Of a stretch of 64,000 nucleotides of DNA, positions 1 through 9,220 are shown in pieces. Source of the DNA: Moritella yayanosii (lineage in GTDB: Bacteria; Pseudomonadota; Gammaproteobacteria; Enterobacterales; Moritellaceae); NCBI RefSeq assembly GCF_900465055.1, contig NZ_LS483250.1, forward strand, positions 2,108,001 to 2,172,000. The letters are read 5' to 3'. Position numbers and translations under genes: made by a program. The notes under the pieces were generated by a model that saw nothing but the letters and a program-made list of their open reading frames with translations, was not told the origin of the DNA and searched no databases. The stretch's first letter is position 1; every line of letters begins with the position of its first letter.

Positions 1-412
1 TTAATTTACGAATACGGGTACCGGTTAATAAGGTAATGTTACTGGCTGTTTCGATTTGTTCTAACAGCGCTAATTGGATCACTTTGTTTTCAACTAAATG
101 ACCTAAGGTATCTGTCATTAGTCCGTCGCCGTCAAATTCGATATGCCCAAAGCCATTACGATCCCAAACTTGCATGGCGTTGTACGCTTGATAACGGCGG
201 CTTTCGATACCGGTCCAGGCATCTAAATTTTGTAATATGTTTTGGCTGGCACGACTCAGTGCACTGATGCGTAATTCAGGTGCATCACCTAATTCGCGAT
301 CAAATTCATTACCTTCGATAACCACGATCTTAAGGGTGGTTTCCTTCAATGCTGCAGCAAAAGCAAGACCAACCATGCCACCACCAACAACCGCAATATC
401 ATAAGATTGCAT
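1..412 (-). CDS. ubiI: UbiI/VisC-type FAD monooxygenase (N-terminal part, cut by window edge)
   Basis: FAD-dependent hydroxylase of ubiquinone synthesis; UbiI adds the C5 hydroxyl to the ring, in a membrane-associated Ubi complex. Only the first 137 codons are present; the gene runs off the left edge. The start ATG gives MQSYDIAVVGGGMVGLAF, with the GxGxxG dinucleotide-binding loop. The stretch containing RISALSRASQNIL and the later VWDRNGFGHIEFD agree with my memory of the VisC/UbiI branch rather than UbiH or UbiF. It begins 22 bp downstream of the ubiH stop on the same strand, so the two are probably co-transcribed, as in E. coli. UbiF-type activity cannot be excluded from the N-terminus alone. 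Confidence 0.82.
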   Translation of the reverse strand, partial: MQSYDIAVVGGGMVGLAFAAALKETTLKIVVIEGNEFDRELGDAPELRISALSRASQNILQNLDAWTGIESRRYQAYNAMQVWDRNGFGHIEFDGDGLMTDTLGHLVENKVIQLALLEQIETASNITLLTGTRIRKL

Positions 413-434
413 ATAACATCCTAATTTTGATCTC

Positions 435-1640
435 TTAAAATAACTTGAACGCGCCAAGTGCTTGACGTGCTAATGCGCGTTTACATTCTGGTTTATGACC
501 CATGATATGTAGGGCTAAATTACGCCCTGCCACCAGCGGTGCATAATTATTAGCAAACAAGGTCGCTAACGAGGTCGTCATCCAAATAGTGGTTTGGTGA
601 TCGCCTTTACGCTTGTGCCAGTAGCCTTTGGTAACGGCTTGATTGCCGACATCCTGGTCGTTTAAAAAGGCTTGTTCAATTTGATGATGTAATACGGCCA
701 CGTCACGTAAACCCAGGTTATAACCTTGACCCGCAATCGGGTGTAATGCATGCGCCGCGTTCCCAACGACGATACTACGATGTTGGGTTGGCTCTAGCGC
801 TTCGGTTAATAGCAGCGGATATGAAAAACGTTGACCGGTTTTGGTGAACTTACCTAAACGATAGCCAAAACGCTGTTGTAAACGCGATAAAAACGCCTCA
901 TCACTCAATGCCATAATCGCATCCACTTCATCAGAACGCACTGACCATACTAACGAACTGCGTTGATCTGACATCGGTAACAGTGCCAACGGACCGCTGT
1001 CAGTAAAACGCTCAAAGGCTTTGCCTTCGTGTAGTTTACTGGTGGTGACATTGGCAATAATCGCGGTTTGTTCAAAATCAGTCACTTCAATTGGCACATT
1101 GGTTAACTGGCGTACCATTGAATTGTTACCATCGGCACCGACCAATAACTTACAGCGTATTTGCTGACCATCATCGAGGGTTAGGTCGATATAATTCACT
1201 TGACGATCGAGGCTGACTAACTGATTTGGGCAATACCAGTTGATATTGTTAATCTCAGCGAGACCTTGTTGGAATATATGCCCAGCGGTTTGCAGTTCGA
1301 TCACTTGGCCTAATGCGGGCAAGTTGTATTCGCTGTGATCAAGACGGGTAATACCCCAGTGACCACGATCAGAAACATGAATGTGTTTGATCGCTGTCGC
1401 TGTGGGTGCGATCTTATGCCACAGCTTAAACTGAGTTAAGATCTTCTGTGAACCATAAGATAATGCAATCACACGCGCGTCAAACCCAGGGTGGTTACTG
1501 GTCGTAGGCGGATTGGCATCAATTAACGCTATCGATAATTGACGGCCATCTTGGTGTTGTATTTGGCTTAGCGCGTGTGCAAGTGTCGCACCGACCATGC
1601 CGGCACCCACAATTGCAATATCATATTCAACCACTGACAT
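435..1640 (-). CDS. ubiH: 2-octaprenyl-6-methoxyphenol hydroxylase UbiH
   Basis: FAD monooxygenase of aerobic ubiquinone synthesis (C1 ring hydroxylation). The 401 aa protein has the three family fingerprints: the FAD-binding GAGMVG loop at residues 12-17, the GADGN (DG) motif near the middle, and GNAAHALHPIAGQGYNLGLRD-type sequence from about residue 293, where UbiH proteins typically carry GNAA instead of GDAA. Length matches the family (about 390-400). It lies between the Sel1-repeat gene and ubiI on the same strand. In E. coli the gene before ubiH is pepP; here it is not, which is noted separately. Confidence 0.93.
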   Translation of the reverse strand: MSVVEYDIAIVGAGMVGATLAHALSQIQHQDGRQLSIALIDANPPTTSNHPGFDARVIALSYGSQKILTQFKLWHKIAPTATAIKHIHVSDRGHWGITRLDHSEYNLPALGQVIELQTAGHIFQQGLAEINNINWYCPNQLVSLDRQVNYIDLTLDDGQQIRCKLLVGADGNNSMVRQLTNVPIEVTDFEQTAIIANVTTSKLHEGKAFERFTDSGPLALLPMSDQRSSLVWSVRSDEVDAIMALSDEAFLSRLQQRFGYRLGKFTKTGQRFSYPLLLTEALEPTQHRSIVVGNAAHALHPIAGQGYNLGLRDVAVLHHQIEQAFLNDQDVGNQAVTKGYWHKRKGDHQTTIWMTTSLATLFANNYAPLVAGRNLALHIMGHKPECKRALARQALGAFKLF

Positions 1641-1737
1641 TTCGATCCTAACAAGTTATTGGAATTAAAAAACGATGACACTATAACAAAATCGCACAAC
1701 GACAAACAATACAGACCGCGTCTTAAACTAGATGCGG

Positions 1738-2502
1738 CTAACCTTCAAATCGCGTTTCGATTGGTAGATAAGCTAAAAAGCCTTGTTGTAAGTGATCAAA
1801 CTGCGCTTTACCCACCAAAATTTCGGTCGAGTTTAACCCTTGCGTCATCTCGGGTTCTGCGGTAATCGCTTCGTCGACACCGGCTTTTGCCGCTAATAAT
1901 GTCCACGCATACGCCTGTAATTTATCGGTTTTCACACCTTCACCACGGTAATACATCACCGCTATGTTCTGCCATGCTTGGGTATAACCTTGCTGCGCGG
2001 CTTTGTTATACCAACTAAATGCAACGGTTTGATCTTGGAAACAACCGGAGCCCTGATCCAACATACTCGCCAGATTATACTGCGCTTGTACTAGACCCTG
2101 TTCTGCCGCTTGTTCAAAATAGCTAAACGCCAATACCGCATTTGGCTTACCTAATTGACCCTGCAATTGTAATAACGCCAGATTAAATAACGACTCTGGG
2201 TGGCCACAATCGGCGGCACGTTGATAACAACTCACCGCTTGGTTTAAATAAGTTTGCTTACCATCACCTTGTTCATACTGTAGGGCCAATAAATACAGGG
2301 CCATGACCACACCTTCATCGGCTTGTGCACGACAAAATTCGAAGGCTTGCTGTGGATTAGTATAAGCATGGTAAGTTTGACTAAACTGCGTATTACGCAC
2401 TGCATGCTGTTCGCGGGTAAACGCCGTTTCGGGCCAAACGACGGCTGCAGAGGCACTTGCTCTCTTACTCAATTTCGCCGTTAATTTGTTTATTAAAGAC
2501 AT
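1738..2502 (-). CDS. Sel1-repeat (SLR) protein of unknown function
   Basis: A 254 aa cytoplasmic protein built mainly of Sel1-like repeats. At least four alpha-helical repeats can be read between about residues 60 and 215, each with the family pattern A-x2-Y-x2-A (for example the segments around FNLALLQLQGQ, YNLASMLDQGSG and NIAVMYYRGEGV). The N-terminus shows no signal peptide or membrane segment. A good Shine-Dalgarno sequence (AGGAG) lies 7 nt before the ATG. Such repeats normally act as protein-interaction scaffolds; the partner is unknown. It sits between ygfB and ubiH, where E. coli has pepP, so a link to the Ubi genes is possible but only by position. Confidence 0.8.
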   Translation of the reverse strand: MSLINKLTAKLSKRASASAAVVWPETAFTREQHAVRNTQFSQTYHAYTNPQQAFEFCRAQADEGVVMALYLLALQYEQGDGKQTYLNQAVSCYQRAADCGHPESLFNLALLQLQGQLGKPNAVLAFSYFEQAAEQGLVQAQYNLASMLDQGSGCFQDQTVAFSWYNKAAQQGYTQAWQNIAVMYYRGEGVKTDKLQAYAWTLLAAKAGVDEAITAEPEMTQGLNSTEILVGKAQFDHLQQGFLAYLPIETRFEG

Positions 2503-2659
2503 AACACACTCCTTGTCCTATCCACTTAAACCTACCTATAACCTCATCGCTGCAATTGCGTCGATAAGTCTCCATTTAGGTAAACGTTAATACACGCAAT
2601 ATAATCTTAGCCAGCATTAATATCATAACGAGCCAAGGTTATATTGCGCTTGCGATAAA

Positions 2660-3229
2660 TTAATGCAGTACTGGTATTTTTTTAATGTCACCACAGTCAC
2701 TTAATTCATTGAAGCAATACGTAGCGCCCATACGTACGTATTCGACGAGCTCGTAAAAAGCTTCTTCCGCTTCGTTACTGTCATCTTCGGTATCAAGGTC
2801 GAGTTGCGCAATACTGGCGAAGTCAGCAATCAATTCTTTCACCTCATCACTGGCATTGGTTGATGTAGAATGCACCATGCCAAAACCACCAAGAAAACCT
2901 TGCAGCCATTCAGTTAATGCTTCCATACGCGATTCTAACGATTGATCCATATCTGGGATCAACAATTCAAAACCTAACGTCATGTCTTCCAATGCAGCTT
3001 CGCTAGCGTTATATATGTCCGCGAATACTGCTTCCAATGAATCTGGAATACCTAAACCTTCGTTCATAAGTTGATCAAACGGTTCTAACCAGGCTTTGTT
3101 GTCTAGCTTAACGCCACCACATAATAAACCACAGATAACACCGTGCACATCGGCAGGGTGCACTAATAAATCACTGTGTTGTAGCTGCGTATTCACGTCA
3201 GCAAAAAGAGGAAGTTTAACTTTATCCAT
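2660..3229 (-). CDS. ygfB: YgfB / UPF0149 family protein
   Basis: A 189 aa acidic, all-helical protein of the UPF0149 (YecA/YgfB) family. Visible family features are the early HPADVHGVICGLLCGG segment, the WLQGFLGGFG stretch in the middle and the EYVRMGATYCFNEL-like C-terminal helix. It lacks the zinc-binding SEC-C tail of YecA, so it is the YgfB branch. No enzyme activity is known; in Pseudomonas YgfB has been tied to control of a beta-lactamase regulator. It is the first gene of the ubi cluster, upstream of the Sel1 gene. Gene order ygfB/zapA is partly conserved with E. coli, but here a LysR-EamA pair lies between them. Confidence 0.9.
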   Translation of the reverse strand: MDKVKLPLFADVNTQLQHSDLLVHPADVHGVICGLLCGGVKLDNKAWLEPFDQLMNEGLGIPDSLEAVFADIYNASEAALEDMTLGFELLIPDMDQSLESRMEALTEWLQGFLGGFGMVHSTSTNASDEVKELIADFASIAQLDLDTEDDSNEAEEAFYELVEYVRMGATYCFNELSDCGDIKKIPVLH

Positions 3230-3273
3230 GCGAGGACCTTACCAATAGATTAATGTATTTAGAATAATGGGGC

Positions 3274-4254
3274 CTATATTAGCATTTCGCCCAGATCAAG
3301 ACCATAGCCAAGCAAATGCGAGTCCGATTTGCCCAGTTCTTGATCATAACCAGGTAACTCTTGATCATAACATTGCAGTTTCAGCCAACGTCCTAACTTA
3401 ACAATATCGGTTTGCTTAGCGCGGGATTTTTTATACACAAAATAAAAGTTATCTCCGGTTAAGATCTCGTGCATGGGGATCCGCACCAGATTATGCTGGC
3501 GGTCTTGATCATTCATTAAGTAGTGATTTAACAACGTGATACCTTGGTCATAACGTGCTGCTTCCGCCGCCATTAACATATGACTAAAATAGTGTACGGT
3601 GGCAGTTTTCGGTAGGGTAAATCCCCCTAATTCACACCAACGCTGCCAATCCTCTCCGAGTGCACTATCGGGATAAATCGACTGTACCGATAATAATGGA
3701 TACTGCCATAACGCATCGGGTAGCGGTTGATCTTGGATCTGTTGCCAGAGTTTTTTACCGCACACCGGATATAAACGCTCGGCATATAAAAACTGACTGA
3801 CAAAATTACGTTTCGGTGGATTCACGGTAATAAAACAATCCGCCACTTGATCACTGCAGTCAGGTTCATCCGCCACCATGTTTAATGACAGATCAATTTC
3901 GGGGTATTGCTGACGTAAGTTATCCAATCGCGGGATCAACCACTTTACCGCCAATGAGCTGTATAAGGCTAAGCGGATCTTGCCGGACTTACCTTCTCGG
4001 ATCTGCTGACTGGCGGTAGAGATATTCGCCAGTGATTGGCTGACTTCTTCATAATAACGCTCACCCATTTCCGTCATTGACAAGGGTCGACCTTTACGGT
4101 TAAACATCGATTCCCCCAGATACTCTTCTAACTGACGCACCTGATGGCTGACCGCACTTTGGGTGATATTAAGTTGATCAGCCGCTTTGGAAAAACTGTT
4201 AAAACGGGCAACCGCTTCAAAACATTGTAACGCACGTAACGGCGGCAGTTTCAT
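3274..4254 (-). CDS. LysR-family regulator, GcvA-like
   Basis: A 326 aa transcriptional regulator. The N-terminal winged helix-turn-helix (about residues 5-65) begins LPPLRALQCFEAVAR and contains AADQLNITQSAVSHQVRQLE, typical of the GcvA/AmpR branch; the rest is a periplasmic-binding-protein-like effector domain. It is divergent from an EamA permease across about 180 bp, so it probably controls that gene (inference). The last 35 residues form a low-complexity tail with a repeated YDQEL unit, encoded by a 13-bp direct repeat at 3338-3350 and 3359-3371; this tail exceeds the usual family length of about 300. Effector unknown. Confidence 0.85.
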   Translation of the reverse strand: MKLPPLRALQCFEAVARFNSFSKAADQLNITQSAVSHQVRQLEEYLGESMFNRKGRPLSMTEMGERYYEEVSQSLANISTASQQIREGKSGKIRLALYSSLAVKWLIPRLDNLRQQYPEIDLSLNMVADEPDCSDQVADCFITVNPPKRNFVSQFLYAERLYPVCGKKLWQQIQDQPLPDALWQYPLLSVQSIYPDSALGEDWQRWCELGGFTLPKTATVHYFSHMLMAAEAARYDQGITLLNHYLMNDQDRQHNLVRIPMHEILTGDNFYFVYKKSRAKQTDIVKLGRWLKLQCYDQELPGYDQELGKSDSHLLGYGLDLGEMLI

Positions 4255-4433
4255 TATTAGCTCAGCTCATACTAAAAATATATTTATCATTATACTTCAT
4301 CATAGCATTTGGAATATGCTAGCCATATCACACTTTTTATCTTTCACTACCCGCCTTGTTGGCTGTTTATTTAGCGCTTTATTTGGCTATTTATAACTTT
4401 TATTACTGTATCTTTTTATTGTAGGAACTCACC

Positions 4434-5381
4434 ATGCCAAAAATGACTGTCGGTTTAGCCATGACCTTGCTAATTATAGGTAACATTATTGCCGTTTTTT
4501 CTGATGCCTTAGTGAAGACGTTATCAGACGATACCGCCATTTATCAATTTGTGTTTTTCCGACAACTGACTGCGGTACTGCTACTTATCCCATTTTGTTT
4601 AACCAGCAGCAGAAAAAGTTTCGTTAACGGGTTGAAATGGCACGCGGTACGTGGGCATATTTGGCTGCTTGGCGCGGTATTCATGGTTTACTCGCTCAAT
4701 GCGATGCCATTGGCCACTGCCAATGCCATCTTTTATGCCGCACCATTAATCATGTTGCCAATGGCGATGCTGTGGTTCCAAGAGAAACTCACCATACCTT
4801 CTGTCGCCACGGGTATATTAGGCTTTGTTGGCGTATTAATTGTGGTCCGTCCAACCGAAATTGATTGGGCCGCAATGGCAGCGCTCGTTGTGGCGTTTAC
4901 GTTGGCGGCAAATAATTTATTGATCCGTAAACTGCCAAAAAACCAGACGGTGTTTCAAACACTACTGTTAACTAATTTAGTGGGGATGCCAGCATCATTA
5001 GGCTTAACGGTATGGGAAGGTAAGCCGTGGGACTTTGCACCATTATTAACCGCGGCTGGGTCGACACTGTTTATCCTTATCTATGCCGGTTTTTGTGTGT
5101 TGGCTTATCGTTCTGGCGAAGCAAGTAAAATTGCCAGTGCTGAATACAGTGGGTTAATTGGCGCTGTGGTTGTCGGTCTTATCTGGTTTGATGAAATTCC
5201 AGATATTGGCATGGCAATTGGCACCGCCTTTATTATTCTGCCGTTATTGTGGTTAGCAAAAGTGGAAGCGAAAAATAAACGTTTGGCAAAACAAGCTAAC
5301 GCAGAACCAACCAAAGCTCCGCAAGCAGTCGATAACAGCTTGGCAAAACCAATCTTAGCGACCAACATCACAGGCGAATAA
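4434..5381 (+). CDS. EamA/DMT-family inner-membrane permease
   Basis: A 315 aa integral membrane protein with about ten hydrophobic segments arranged as two EamA repeats. The first holds FSDALVKTLSDD and FFRQLTAVLLLIPF; the second begins about residue 145. The C-terminal 35 residues are hydrophilic and probably cytoplasmic. Members export metabolites such as amino acids or purines; the substrate here cannot be read from sequence. A ribosome site AGGA lies about 8 nt before the ATG. It is divergent from the GcvA-like regulator, the usual arrangement for a regulator-exporter pair. Confidence 0.85.
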   Translation: MPKMTVGLAMTLLIIGNIIAVFSDALVKTLSDDTAIYQFVFFRQLTAVLLLIPFCLTSSRKSFVNGLKWHAVRGHIWLLGAVFMVYSLNAMPLATANAIFYAAPLIMLPMAMLWFQEKLTIPSVATGILGFVGVLIVVRPTEIDWAAMAALVVAFTLAANNLLIRKLPKNQTVFQTLLLTNLVGMPASLGLTVWEGKPWDFAPLLTAAGSTLFILIYAGFCVLAYRSGEASKIASAEYSGLIGAVVVGLIWFDEIPDIGMAIGTAFIILPLLWLAKVEAKNKRLAKQANAEPTKAPQAVDNSLAKPILATNITGE

Positions 5382-5617
5382 ACACCCGTAACTGACACCT
5401 AAAACGGTCAACAGCCACTATGCATACGTGATCGCGGTCAAATCACTCGGGGAATCAGTGTGAAATAGTTAACCGTCACGTCTATTTTTTCCCGTAAATC
5501 CCCGTATTTTATACCAATTAATCCATACCAACCACTAAAATCCATACTAAGCTGTTGGATTTATGGGCAAGTTGATTAATCTCGATCCGCAACTCAAAAT
5601 TTCAATTAGATAAGCCC
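5382..5617. other. Intergenic region upstream of zapA
   Basis: Non-coding stretch between the EamA permease gene and the zapA promoter. I see no ORF, clear terminator or RNA signature in it. It ends at the zapA promoter. Confidence 0.5.
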
Positions 5618-5646
5618 TTGCAATGCTCACAATTGCGAGATATAGT
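5618..5646 (+). promoter_or_regulatory. Predicted sigma-70 promoter of zapA
   Basis: TTGCAA (5618-5623) and TATAGT (5641-5646) are separated by exactly 17 bp, a good sigma-70 match, about 67 bp before the zapA start. The transcript may continue into 6S RNA and ygfA. Prediction from sequence only. Confidence 0.6.
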
Positions 5647-5712
5647 CAGTTCAGACATATCAGCCAAGGTGCTTGATATAGCCCTTGTAGCCAGATAACT
5701 TAGAGTATAAAC

Positions 5713-6033
5713 ATGAGTACAACTGCGGTTGATATTTCAATATTGGGTCGCCACTTTAAAGTCGGAAGTCCAAGTGAAGAAATTGATGAACTTCATCACA
5801 CAGCGGCTGCACTGAACAATAAGTTAGAAGAAATAAAAGCGAAGACTAATATCAAAAGTTTAGAGCAATTAGCTGTCATGGCGGCGTTAAATTTTTGCCA
5901 TGAACTTCGTCAAGAACGCCATAAAATAACAGAATATACAAATACCGTAGATGATCGCATTCAATTGTTACAAGACACCATTGAACGTGCTTTAATCAAT
6001 AATAAGGTTGATAAAGAACCGTCTGCAGTATAA
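5713..6033 (+). CDS. zapA: Cell division protein ZapA
   Basis: A 106 aa FtsZ-associated protein that cross-links FtsZ filaments at the Z-ring. The N-terminal globular part includes VDISILGRHFKVGSP and ELHHTAAALNNKL, and the second half is a coiled coil (about residues 45-100) used for dimerisation. Length matches the family. It is followed directly by 6S RNA and ygfA, the classical zapA-ssrS-ygfA order of gammaproteobacteria, which strongly supports the call. Confidence 0.94.
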   Translation: MSTTAVDISILGRHFKVGSPSEEIDELHHTAAALNNKLEEIKAKTNIKSLEQLAVMAALNFCHELRQERHKITEYTNTVDDRIQLLQDTIERALINNKVDKEPSAV

Positions 6034-6039
6034 CCAAAT

Positions 6040-6224
6040 AATCCTGGGGTGATTGGTGTGCGGGTTAAGTCCCTGAGCCGATAATCACATTTTAGGCGCC
6101 CATTCCTGTTACTATTGTGCATGCTCAGATCATACTGAGAAGCCTGAGGTAATAGCTTGGAGAGCCGACCTGAACCTTCGGGTTCAGGACTAAACCTTGT
6201 AGCCGCACCCTGGGGCCCATTTCT
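6040..6224 (+). ncRNA. ssrS: 6S RNA (ssrS)
   Basis: This 185-nt segment has recognisable 6S blocks: AAGTCCCTGAGCCGATAA near the 5' side, GCATGCTCAGATCATACTGA followed by GAAGCCT in the middle, and the hairpin ACCTGAACC-TTC-GGTTCAGG near the 3' side. These match E. coli 6S elements as I recall them, and the 5' and 3' ends can pair (GTGCGG with CCGCAC). The position between zapA and ygfA is diagnostic. 6S RNA binds sigma-70 RNA polymerase by mimicking an open promoter. Exact ends are estimates. Confidence 0.92.
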
Positions 6225-6273
6225 TGTGTTAACGTCAATCAATTACCGAATTTAACAAGTATGGATCTTGTTT

Positions 6274-6891
6274 ATGTCTGATTTAACACCATTAATAACC
6301 ACTACCCGAACCGCAATAAGACAACAAATACGCCAGCGTCGCCAGCAGCTTTCAATCCAGCAGCAGCAACAAGCAGGCCGCGATCTTGTTCATCAGTTTA
6401 GTCAGCACCCGCATATCCAATCTGCCCAGCATATTGCTATTTATTTACATATCGATGGCGAACTCGATACCCAAGCGGTTATTGACTGGTGTTGGCAGCA
6501 AGGCAAACAAGTTTACATTCCTATTTTACACCCGTTTAGTCACAAGCAACTGTTATTTACCCGGCTTACCGCGACAACACCATTAATCAAAAACAAATAC
6601 GGCATTAGTGAACCACAACTGAATGTCACTCAAGTGATCCCGTATCTGGCGTTAGATCTGGTGTGTAGTCCGTTAGTCGCATTTGATTTATTCGGTAATC
6701 GTTTAGGCATGGGCGGCGGTTATTATGATCGTACTTTTTCGCAACATCAGTTTGTACGTCACGATCAACAACCTCCTTACGTGCTGGGCTTAGCCCACGA
6801 CTGCCAACAGCATGATAATTTACCCATTGCGCCGTGGGATATGCCGATTAAAGAAATAATTACGCCATCCAGAACATTAGCGTTTTGTTAA
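6274..6891 (+). CDS. ygfA: 5-formyltetrahydrofolate cyclo-ligase
   Basis: Converts 5-formyl-THF plus ATP to 5,10-methenyl-THF, salvaging a storage form of folate. The protein has the family hallmark GNRLGMGGGYYDRTF (about residues 145-160) and an N-terminal basic, Gln-rich helix (IRQQIRQRRQQLSIQQQQQ) typical of the fold. I chose the ATG at 6274 (MSDLTPLI, 205 aa); a TTG two codons upstream would add only two residues. It follows 6S RNA, with which it is co-transcribed in E. coli. A weak stem lies further downstream, before rpiA. Confidence 0.93.
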   Translation: MSDLTPLITTTRTAIRQQIRQRRQQLSIQQQQQAGRDLVHQFSQHPHIQSAQHIAIYLHIDGELDTQAVIDWCWQQGKQVYIPILHPFSHKQLLFTRLTATTPLIKNKYGISEPQLNVTQVIPYLALDLVCSPLVAFDLFGNRLGMGGGYYDRTFSQHQFVRHDQQPPYVLGLAHDCQQHDNLPIAPWDMPIKEIITPSRTLAFC

Positions 6892-6918
6892 CCATACGTC
6901 ATTGGCATATTAGGGGAA

Positions 6919-6953
6919 TTTAAGTATATAATCAGATCGATAATATACTTAAA
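6919..6953. repeat. 11-bp inverted repeat upstream of rpiA
   Basis: TTTAAGTATAT (6919-6929) and its exact complement ATATACTTAAA (6943-6953) flank a 13-nt spacer, between ygfA and rpiA. No T-run follows on either strand, so a terminator is unlikely. It could be an operator or an RNA hairpin in the rpiA leader. Function unknown. Confidence 0.55.
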
Positions 6954-7000
6954 GTAACTTGGGTATACACATCACCCCAATCAATAATAATGGATATAAC

Positions 7001-7657
7001 ATGACTCAAGATGAATTAAAAAAAGCAGCAGGCTGGGCAGCATTAGAATATGTAGAAAAAGGTAGCATTGTCGGTGTCGGTACCGGTTCAACTGTTAATC
7101 ATTTTATTGATGCATTAGCGACAATCCGTGAAGATATCCAAGGTGCTGTTTCAAGTTCTATCGCATCAACTCAGCGCTTAGAAGCACTGGGCATTGAAGT
7201 ATTTGATTTAAACAGTGTCCCGTGCCTTGATATTTATGTTGATGGGGCCGACGAAATCGATAGCAACAACAACATGATCAAAGGGGGTGGCGCAGCGCTA
7301 ACCCGTGAAAAAATCGTTGCTGCAGTAGCAAACAAATTCGTGTGTATTATTGATGATACTAAGAATGTAGACGTGTTAGGTGATTTCCCATTACCTGTTG
7401 AAGTGATCCCAATGGCCCGCTCTTACGTGGGTCGTGAGTTAGTTAAACTCGGTGGTGATCCGGTTTACCGTGAAGGTGTCGTGACTGATAACGGCAATAT
7501 TATTCTGGATGTATACAACATGCAGATCACCGACCCGAAAGCACTCGAAATTGCAATCAATGGCTTGGTGGGTGTAGTAACAAATGGTCTATTCGCAATT
7601 CGAGGCGCAGACATTGTGCTAACTGGCACACAAAATGGCGTGAAAACAACTAAGTAA
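7001..7657 (+). CDS. rpiA: Ribose-5-phosphate isomerase A
   Basis: Interconverts ribose-5-phosphate and ribulose-5-phosphate in the non-oxidative pentose phosphate pathway (cytosol). Family features: [15 protein letters not shown] phosphate loop, DGADEID active-site motif and [14 protein letters not shown] placed the start at the ATG at 7001 ([17 protein letters not shown]), which aligns with the E. coli N-terminus and gives 218 aa; the 14-codon upstream extension from a TTG looks spurious. It precedes serA on the same strand with a gap of about 280 bp, so serA likely has its own promoter. Confidence 0.96.
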   Translation: MTQDELKKAAGWAALEYVEKGSIVGVGTGSTVNHFIDALATIREDIQGAVSSSIASTQRLEALGIEVFDLNSVPCLDIYVDGADEIDSNNNMIKGGGAALTREKIVAAVANKFVCIIDDTKNVDVLGDFPLPVEVIPMARSYVGRELVKLGGDPVYREGVVTDNGNIILDVYNMQITDPKALEIAINGLVGVVTNGLFAIRGADIVLTGTQNGVKTTK

Positions 7658-7935
7658 TAATAGTCAACTGGTGTTACCTAACGACACCAGTCCCCTCTCC
7701 TTTCTGAAGATAAACAAAATATATTATATAAGTATAACAATTAGTTATATTCAACTTTATTTGATAAATAAACATCTTTATAATCCAAATTCTGCAATTA
7801 TCAAACAAATCAGGTAGCTGTAAATCACAAAATAACTATTTTCTTTGATTTTCGTCACAAATATTCACTAATGAAATAAAACCTGCTACTTTAGAATTTA
7901 GTGCGATTTGCAAAATATGTGATAAAGGAATTTAC

Positions 7936-9165
7936 ATGACCAACCTCTCTCTTCAGAAAGATAAGATCAAGATATTACTTCTTGAAGGACTACATCAAAG
8001 TGCAGTCGATACGTTCACTAATGCCGGTTACACCAATATCGAATCGATTAAGACCGCATTAAGTGAAGAAGAACTGTGTGAAAAAATTAAAGATGTGCAT
8101 TTTGTTGGTATTCGTTCCCGCACTCATTTAAATGCAAACGTCATTGCAGCAGCAAAAAAATTGGTTGGTATCGGCTGTTTTTGTATTGGTACAAATCAGG
8201 TTGATCTTGCTGCAGCTCAGAAAGCCGCGATCCCTGTGTTTAATGCACCATTCTCGAACACCCGCAGTGTGGCTGAATTAGTACTCGGCGAAATCCTATT
8301 ATTATTACGCGGTATTCCAGAGAAAAATGCGAAAGCACACCGTGGCGAATGGCAAAAATCCGCAACGGGCTCTTACGAAGCACGTGGTAAGCAGTTGGGT
8401 ATTATTGGTTATGGTCATATCGGTATTCAATTAAGTATTTTGGCAGAAAGCTTAGGTCTGCGCGTGAAGTATTATGACGTGGAAACCAAGCTTTCATTGG
8501 GTAATGCCGAGCAGTTAACAAGCATGGAAGATTTGTTAGCGACGTCTGATATTATCTCGCTACACGTACCAGAAACCCCACAAACCAAACTGATGATGGG
8601 TGAAGTTGAATTCGCACAAATGAAAGATGGCGCGATCTTCATTAATGCTTCACGCGGCACTGTGGTTGATATTGACGCGCTTGTCTCAGCACTGGCAAGC
8701 AAGAAAATATCGGGTGCAGCAATTGATGTATTCCCTACCGAACCCGCATCAAATAATGACGAGTTCATCTCGCCGTTACGCCAGTTTGATAATGTGATCC
8801 TAACACCACACGTGGGTGGTAGTACCCAGGAAGCACAAGAAAATATCGGCTATGAAGTGGCTGGTAAACTGACTAAATATTCGGATAATGGTTCAACCCT
8901 GTCTGCCGTTAACTTTCCTGAAGTGTCGCTACCAAGCCATGATGGTTCAAGCCGTCTGATGCATATCCACCAGAACCAACCAGGTATCTTAAACCAGATC
9001 ACCCAAGCGTTTGCTGAAGAAGGGGTGAATATTTCTGGTCAATACCTGCAAACTGCAGGCGATATTGGTTATGTGGTTATTGATGTTGAAAGTGAACATG
9101 CAGAACGTGGTCTAGCAAAACTTAAATCGATTAGCGGTACTATCCGTTCGCGTTTATTACGCTAG
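7936..9165 (+). CDS. serA: D-3-phosphoglycerate dehydrogenase
   Basis: First enzyme of serine synthesis: oxidises 3-phosphoglycerate with NAD+. The 409 aa protein matches the short E. coli-type form: substrate domain with FVGIRSRTHL and CFCIGTNQVDL, NAD-binding GYGHIGIQLSILAESLG around residue 160, catalytic stretch with LTPHVGGSTQEAQENIG, and a C-terminal ACT domain (from about residue 337, MHIHQNQPGILNQI) that binds serine for feedback inhibition. It ends in a strong terminator shared with the convergent LysR gene. Confidence 0.97.
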   Translation: MTNLSLQKDKIKILLLEGLHQSAVDTFTNAGYTNIESIKTALSEEELCEKIKDVHFVGIRSRTHLNANVIAAAKKLVGIGCFCIGTNQVDLAAAQKAAIPVFNAPFSNTRSVAELVLGEILLLLRGIPEKNAKAHRGEWQKSATGSYEARGKQLGIIGYGHIGIQLSILAESLGLRVKYYDVETKLSLGNAEQLTSMEDLLATSDIISLHVPETPQTKLMMGEVEFAQMKDGAIFINASRGTVVDIDALVSALASKKISGAAIDVFPTEPASNNDEFISPLRQFDNVILTPHVGGSTQEAQENIGYEVAGKLTKYSDNGSTLSAVNFPEVSLPSHDGSSRLMHIHQNQPGILNQITQAFAEEGVNISGQYLQTAGDIGYVVIDVESEHAERGLAKLKSISGTIRSRLLR

Positions 9166-9220
9166 ATAGACCCTATCTAACCCTCCCCCCTCGCTTTTAT
9201 AGCGAACACAGGAAGGGAAC

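Noticed and set aside
1659-1865. 68-codon + strand frame overlapping the ubiH-Sel1 gap
   Set aside because: Mostly overlaps the Sel1 gene on the other strand, no ribosome site, no recognisable domain.
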